A stretch of 64,000 nucleotides of DNA from Baylisascaris procyonis (lineage: Eukaryota; Nematoda; Chromadorea; Rhabditida; Ascarididae): assembly GCA_037389465.1 (NCBI GenBank), contig JAZARR010000077.1, positions 372,001-436,000 on the forward strand. The letters run 5' to 3'. The position numbers and the translations under genes were made by a program. Numbering within the stretch: the stretch's first letter is position 1; every line of letters starts with the position of its first letter. Below, piece after piece: positions 57,923 through 64,000 of the stretch. The notes under the pieces are model-generated. The model was given only the letters and a program-made list of their open reading frames with translations. It had not been told where the DNA came from and ran no database searches.

Positions 57923-60900
57923 GTAGGTCATTTTGCAATTTTTCGCAATAATTGCCTTGATGATCCATTGCAAATGCTTTAAAGTCTGATAGACACTTGC
58001 TACTTATATCCACAAACGTAAGATGATAACGATCCATTCACCGTTTCCCTTCAAGTTTTATTTGATAGCTGGAATAATATCCTAGCGAACTTTGCATTGC
58101 TTACTTTATCGTAACTTTAATATCGAGCATATCTAGATGCCAATTTTGTATGCTTGCATAAAAATTTGTCGCCTTTACATGTGCTTTATTTAACTGATAC
58201 TAATGACCATTCGTCGAGATGATGACCCTCTTTCAGCAGCAATAAATTCACTTCTTATTCCTTCTTTGTTTCAGTGGATGCAAATTGAACCTACAGCAAG
58301 CTTAGTTTCTATCGCCTCCCTCCCTTCTTCCTGCAACTGCTGTTGCTATCGTTATGAATCGCATTCTCCTGTCGCCTTGCAACTTTGGAATTGCTTACTA
58401 TTCGCGTCTTGTTCGCCTTTATTTCTATCCAAATTTTTCCTGTTCCAGCTTTGGCTACAACATTCTTCTTCATTTTTATAGACCTCTCATGAGCAAAAAC
58501 TTTTTGGCTGTTAACAAAAAACACGGCTGGCTTTGCTATCTACAATAATGACTGGCATAAAAAAATCCCACACTGACCTCTGCGCGTCCAGCAATTTTAA
58601 GCATTCTAATGCCTAAGCGATGGCAATTAAGCTCACCGATTTCTACATATTTTTCTTCAGTTGTTTTTGAAGTATTTTACCAACGCTATGTGTAATTATA
58701 GTTCTTTCAAGCAAAGCCGTATAATATTATAACATCGTTCAATATCAGCATCAGATGTTACTTGCAGCATCAAGCTCCAAGTCCCGCATAATTTCATCAC
58801 TTAAAATGATAAGAATACCGAGTTATATTGATACGTAGATATAACGATAAAGTGCTGTTATGAACTAGTTCCTTAAAAATCTAGCGGAAATAAAAGTGAT
58901 ATAATGTGGACGAATATTGGTAAGCATAAGCTCGCTATGACAGATAATGGCTTTAAGTATAACACAGTATAGAAGTCAAACGTTATTCACATGCAACTTC
59001 AGAAGTTGTGAGGCATTATCTCTATTATAACGATTTTGTATTTATATGCATGTATGCATATGCTGGCCAATACTTCAAGTAATTTCACTGCATCAACCAG
59101 AAAAAAAGAGGGCAACAAAATTCATTAAGTGTATTCTGCACTAAGTACTCACATCCTACTCTCATTGCCTTCCGTGCTTCCATCTCTTGTATTAGCTATG
59201 CAAATTTCCGCATACTTTAAAGTTCTAAGAAATTTGCATATGTGAATTTACAGAGCACGTGGTCGGGAATCACGTCAAAAAGGAGCCTCATTGATTGAGA
59301 AGTTTTCGCTTTAGATTTGATAAGAAATGCATATTACGCATTGTTTTGGCGCTTTCCCAACCCTTATACAATTAGCCGTTTTTAACATTTCAGCGCCGCT
59401 TTCGTTCGAATATGCGACTTAATTTGCACGTTTCGTTGCGGTAGAAGATGTTGTTAAAAAACACATGCTTATTATAGCGCATTAAATCGTTGATGTTCTT
59501 GATATACACACTTTTTTAAATTTTTTAGCGCAAGTTCTGATAGCGCCAGTTTTACATTGTTCAATATTTTTATTATTTTAATGAAGCTGAAGCTAAAAAA
59601 TTCGATTTCCCCAAAAACTGAAGGAATTATTATAGCCCTTCTGAAAAATTCTTCATTCAATCTACTCCTACTCTTCTCACAACAAGAACACAAAAGCCTT
59701 CTGCAAAGCGCCACTGATATGTTATTATGTGTCACATATGTCGTTTTGGTTTGCAAACTCGAATTGATCAGATATTACACTCCGAACGATGCTGTTCAAC
59801 AGTTCAGTAATTGCTACTCATTTTGCAGGAATCGTGTTTCTTGCTACAATTTCTTCGAGCGTTATTTTTTCCAAACTCACTTGATTCGTTTTCATGAAGA
59901 CGAAGATTTTCAGTTGACGTATTTGCAACAGTGCGAGCATCCTCAACGAGCCGTTCTGGTGGTTCTTCAAGATCTGCGACTCCAGAAGCCGTGGAAGGAT
60001 CATCAAACGGGGCGCAGAAATCGCTAAGCACCGATCACCTTGACTTAGTGGCACTTCTTGGCAGTGAAAAACGCAACAGTAGTGAAGGTTAATTCTTTTT
60101 GTGGATTAATGAATTTCATGTATTCTGCATCATCGCTAAAAAATTTTTTTCCTTTAAACTTGCAGAATTTCATCCAATGGGCACACCTACAGTCACTGTC
60201 TTTGAGTAGTTTCATTTAATTGTTCATGAAGCAGCAGAGTCCTCTCTGCTAATTTCTTGAAGACAATTGGCTCTCAATCTTCCAACAGTGATGCCGATAT
60301 TTATTTGTATAAAAATTACAATTTGTATCAATTAATATTGAAGCAATTAATCATATTTGACGTTTTAGCATGAAATTGATTGCACCTAAAGGTTCCACAA
60401 TTCGACGCTCATGCACTTGGACAGAGGATAACGTGACAGCAAAGAAAATAGGCCAGACCTTTATTTTTTTCCAGGCCAAGCTCGCGGTGAAATGCAGGTG
60501 AAATCAACCCTTATTAACCACGGTCATTTTGCTTTCTCCTGACTCTCTTCCTCGATCCATAACTTTTGCTATTCCCAGAAACAATTGACAGGACCCTGAA
60601 GCAGTAATCAATCCGAGCCTTGCCAATCGACTGCCCACTATGGAGGCCAAATTTACATTCGTTTTTTGTTGTAATAACGCGTCATGTAGTTGAGAAAATT
60701 CATAAGTTGTTGAAATTACGGTGGCTAAACATACGATCGACAAATAAGGTGGTTCCCATTTGCAGCAGAGAAGGCTGATAGCAAACGGCGTCGAACAAGG
60801 ACAAATTTCACCGGTTGGCAATTGGAAGAACTAGAAAATGCTTTTGAAGCTAGCCACTATCCAGATGTATTCATGCGTGAGGCCCTCGCTCTCAGACTTG

Positions 60901-63806
60901 ATCTTCTCGAATCGAGAGTGCAGGTTTGTCGATTGCATTAAAAATTTCCATATTCGGTAAGAAAAATTTATAAACTTTTATTGAATGGAACATTTCGGAA
61001 TGTGTAACAATCTCTTCGCCTATAATAAAACAATCGAGAATTATTTTGGACTTAAAGTAACAAATCAAGCGGCACTTGCTTCCGTGATTGCATTGCAATT
61101 CTACTTTTGAATTAATGTGTTGCAACGAAAATGCAATAGGTTTGCAAATGGAATCAGGTGATAGGGAAAAAATATATACATTTAAGTTAGGTCGTTTGTG
61201 TCGCTGATACTTCATAAAGATACAGTAGCCGTGTGCGTACTTTATTGCGAGATTGTACTTCTAAAAAGTATCTGATGCTTTTTTAAACGACGAATTTCTA
61301 TACAAATCTCATCATGAAGAACGAAAGATTTAAAAAAGTGTTGGAAAGATGAAATTAGACAGTTGAACGGATGAAAAACTTGTTGCCTAACATTTGACTC
61401 AGTTACGTTAACATAAACACGCTTAATTCTTTACCTTGGTGGATAGGAAAAAGGTAGTTGAAAATATTTCGCGATTCATCATGTGAGATACAAAAGTCCT
61501 GTAATGGTGCTACTTAACTTGAATCCTTCATAAGCCATAGGATTTGCCGTCTACAATCACTTTTCACTCAGTAAATTCATCGTTTCCACTGTTTGTCAGC
61601 GTCAATCTTGTGTGCATAATGAGGAATTTTGTTGGGGCTGGCGCGAACCAATTGAGTTGCTAGCCTTGTCGTATAGACGCGGCAATTGGCAGGATGCATT
61701 TATCTTCGAATGTTTATCTTCGTGTCTGTCGGCCTATGTGGCCAATATCCTATCACGCCTGGCTAGCTAGCAGCCTCGCTAGATGCCTAAATTCAGTTCG
61801 ACTCGCGACCACAATGCGCCTCTCTAAACGAGCAGCCCATTTGGCGCAAAGAAAAATACGCCACACATTTAGCTGCAACTAATTTCATTATTTGATGGTT
61901 TTATCGGTGCGATGCTAAGCGTGCTTGTCCGCTAGCTCGATAGCCACCAAGCACAAAGACTCTCGAACAAGATGCGACCGATTGATAACACAACCAAGTG
62001 GCTGCTATTTAGGCAGTGGGAGTTGCCCGCATCCAAATGTCGCATTTAAGAATCACTTTTAAAATCTCGAAAGCTCACAATCCTCAAGGGTCTCACAATT
62101 TGCGACGTTAATATCCCAATGAACGCCGCTCTATTCGAATGTTGCATTTTGAGCACTCTAAACATTGACTACTTTAGCGTAGATTAGCAGCCACTTGAAA
62201 GAAAAAAGAATGAAATATTTCAAGTGTAATCTTTCTAAGTATTCAAAGCGACTAATCAACTTTTGGATTTCGCTTCGAATAATGAAAAAAAGCAATTTGT
62301 CAGTCGTATTTTGCTCTAAATCTACATTGTTGGATGTGAAAAGAGGATTAATAGTCTTGAAAAGGAGGTAAGACCAAGGGGGGGCGGGGGTGGAGGGGGA
62401 AGAAATTAAGCAAGTCAAGCAACATTTGACTAGTGAGCAGTATACATTGAGATGAACATTATGCCAAACGATAAAAAAGAAAGAACTGTTTGGGTCGAAT
62501 CCAAATAAGCTTCACCCTCACCTTCTGCAACAAAACCATGCAATATTTGTGAATACTTTTTTTTTTTGCTTTATGTACATATATAAGAGAAAAATGAGTG
62601 ATGTTTTGACACATCACAGTTTATAGTGCGTTTGATAGTTGTTATAAAAACTTGCGTATCGCACATGCGAATACGGTTTCCTCAGGTTTATAAGCTAAAC
62701 TTCCTTTCCTCTGAACGTCCTCTCGTCTGAAAACATCTTTTTCATTGTGTGCTTCCTTAGTGGCATTCATTCCTTCTTGTTGCCTGGACCTAAAGAAATC
62801 ACTTTTGCAATTTCCTTGTTGCACCTTCTTTTCTCTCTCATATGTTCACTTTTAATTGCAACATAAGAACAAACCCTTTACTGTTTATGTAGCAAAAGGA
62901 GAACACTCTACTGTTACTATGTTTCCGCTGCGTGTCTAATTAATTTCCGCCCTAATACGGTCAGTGATGACATAGAGCATAGGACCACCCACGTCGCCCA
63001 ACGCCACACCTGGCGAAGGTCAATCTAGATAGATGCTTCTTTTCGAGCGGTGCTTTAAACGCATTTCTGAACAATGGTATAGCAACAGTATCATATTGTT
63101 TTCGGTATGGCTGCCAGCATTTGTCAACTTCGACAATATTCAATGTTGATAGTGTTTTTACATATACATTGCTTCATATTTCATGCATCTTGCAAACAGG
63201 TTTCTTTGCTACGTTAAGCTGTTCAGTTTGTTCACTTCTCTCTGAAAAGGCAGAGTTGTTCTGAATAAAAAGACAACTTGGTTTAAACAGTATCTATTTT
63301 AGGGAAGAAGAAAATCACTGGAAAATAAAATTTCTCTCAGGAAGGAACAAGAACTGTCAACTGCTACATGTCCAAAACTTGCCAGTGGGAAAGGGTGAGG
63401 GAAAATTTGAGCGCAATTAAGGTGACGGCAAGGCCGCCGATAGGAACATCTTGAGAATGCGGAAAAAATCGAAATTTTCAATCATGATTGAGCTACTAAA
63501 ATTGGAAGATTTAATTCAGAGTCAGGCCGAAAAAGATGCCGCAATCACTCAACCCTTCATTGTCCAGACTGCCGAATACCGCTGCACTGATGTTTGATTT
63601 GCAACTTTCGAACAGAATTTGAACGAAATGAAATTTTGGGTGAAAGCTTGAAAGTCATCGTATTTCAGGTTTGGTTTCAAAATCGAAGAGCTAAATGGCG
63701 TAAGAAAGAACAGTCAAGGAAAGGAACACCGCGAACCCAAAATACCACAATGCAGAGTTCTTGCAACGGCGATGCGACGAATAACGACGAGACCGGTGGA
63801 CAACAA
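57850..63806 (+). CDS. unc-4: UNC-4/Uncx paired-like homeobox transcription factor, 3' partial
   Basis: I join 57850-57922, 59914-60087, 60766-60923 and 63669-63806, with all junctions in frame (phases 1, 1, 0). The homeodomain is complete. It starts [20 protein letters not shown], continues [20 protein letters not shown], and ends [14 protein letters not shown]. This is the UNC-4/Uncx type, with Gln at homeodomain position 50 and an intron between residues 46 and 47, as in paired-like genes. In C. elegans UNC-4 specifies the synaptic inputs of ventral cord motor neurons with the Groucho-like corepressor UNC-37. The N-terminus is short (about 80 residues before the homeodomain) and Ser-rich. 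The last exon seen probably splices at CAA|GTGAGA into sequence beyond the window. Otherwise it reads on to a stop at 63857. Confidence 0.92.
59914..60087 (+). CDS. unc-4: unc-4 exon 2
   Basis: Acceptor GATTTTCAG, donor GAAG|GTTAAT, phase 1 to 1. It encodes a Ser/Thr-rich linker ([20 protein letters not shown]) and then [17 protein letters not shown]. The longer overlapping open frame from 59557 is in another frame and is not used. Confidence 0.75.
60766..60923 (+). CDS. unc-4: unc-4 exon 3 (homeodomain helices 1-2)
   Basis: The acceptor is TTTGCAGCAG, a NAGNAG tandem site. Use of 60766 or 60769 keeps frame and changes one Ala. The exon encodes the basic arm, helix 1 and helix 2, through ESRVQ, and ends at CAG|GTTTGT in phase 0. 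Confidence 0.93.
60924..63668 (+). other. unc-4 intron 3, 2.7 kb
   Basis: No exon is supported inside. A block at about 61620-62030 that looks G+C-richer stands out from AT-rich flanks and has words such as GCTAGCTAGCAGCCTCGCTAG. A G-rich run at 62378-62399 could form a quadruplex. Regulatory elements are plausible here because unc-4 expression is tightly restricted. Confidence 0.5.
62378..62399 (+). other. G-rich tract, possible G-quadruplex
   Basis: Runs of about 7, 5 and 5 G with one-to-few base spacers (C, TGGA) on the plus strand, which is the coding strand of the unc-4 intron. Confidence 0.6.
63669..63806 (+). CDS. unc-4: unc-4 exon 4 (recognition helix)
   Basis: The acceptor is CGTATTTCAG. 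It opens with [19 protein letters not shown] and continues as a Thr/Asn-rich linker. A donor CAA|GTGAGA after 63806 gives 46 codons, phase 0. The alternative is that this is the last exon and the frame ends at 63857. Confidence 0.88.
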
Positions 63807-64000
63807 GTGAGAGTGATGAAGCGTAGTATCAAGCGAACATGTTGCCGTAGTCGATGAGACGGGTTTGTTGATCTGTAAAAGGCATCGCATGCATGCATTT
63901 GCAGATCAACTTGCAAAATTGTATAAGTTGTGCTGCACACACTCAAAACATTAGTGATCTCTTGTGGAACTAGCATGTATGATTGGCATCTCTGAGTACT

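Noticed and set aside
59557..60027. A 156-codon plus-strand frame over unc-4 exon 2
   Set aside because: It is in a different frame from the one that links exon 1 to the homeodomain, and most of it lies in the intron.
1..64000. tRNA or rRNA genes, CRISPR arrays and intact transposons
   Set aside because: No tRNA T-arm and A-box pairs, no spaced direct-repeat array, and no transposase, reverse-transcriptase or integrase motifs were seen on either strand by eye. A tool scan could still find a degenerate element.

Overview
This window is AT-rich eukaryotic DNA, almost certainly from a nematode. The evidence is the many introns ending in TTTCAG or TTTTCAG, a recognisable unc-4 homeobox gene, and a DOMON/Knickkopf-like gene with nematode-style exon structure. 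Introns run from about 0.15 to 2.7 kb, so the genome is less compact than Caenorhabditis. I cannot name the species. No tRNA, rRNA, CRISPR array or intact transposon was found. All convincing genes are on the + strand.

Layout. (1) 346-3996 holds the 3' part of a DOMON-domain gene in five exons. It ends in a Pro/Glu-rich stalk and a hydrophobic C-terminal tail. (2) 3997-22948 is mostly noncoding, with microsatellites. It also has a TATA-type promoter with a tiny phase-0 first exon near 11.4-11.5 kb and a signal-peptide-like exon at 22056, both candidate 5' ends for the next gene. (3) 22949-45337 (or 46286) is the centrepiece: one gene built from a tandem array of near-identical exons. I count 24 exons of exactly 210 nt (70 codons), all phase 0 at both ends and nearly all ending in the codons for IWK at the donor. 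There are also two exons of exactly half that size (105 nt), one degenerate 195-nt copy, four diverged N-terminal exons and a terminal exon opening with a diverged unit. The 70-residue module is itself a head-to-tail duplication of a 35-residue unit. The predicted protein is about 2,130 residues, charged and lysine/glutamate-rich, with almost no cysteine. I do not recognise a named family. (4) 46287-57849 is a long gene-poor stretch with one possible minus-strand membrane-protein exon near 55.8 kb. (5) 57850 to the window end holds the first four coding exons of an unc-4/Uncx paired-like homeobox gene, which continues past or near the end.

The three genes show no sign of acting together. The array records its own history. 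It contains a three-copy cassette of about 850 bp with almost unchanged introns, exons that look chimeric, copied intron sequence, fossil exon pieces inside introns, and two GC-AG introns. Because every array exon is phase 0-0, any subset could be skipped or joined without breaking the frame, so isoform diversity or length variation between individuals is plausible. That is inference and needs transcript data.
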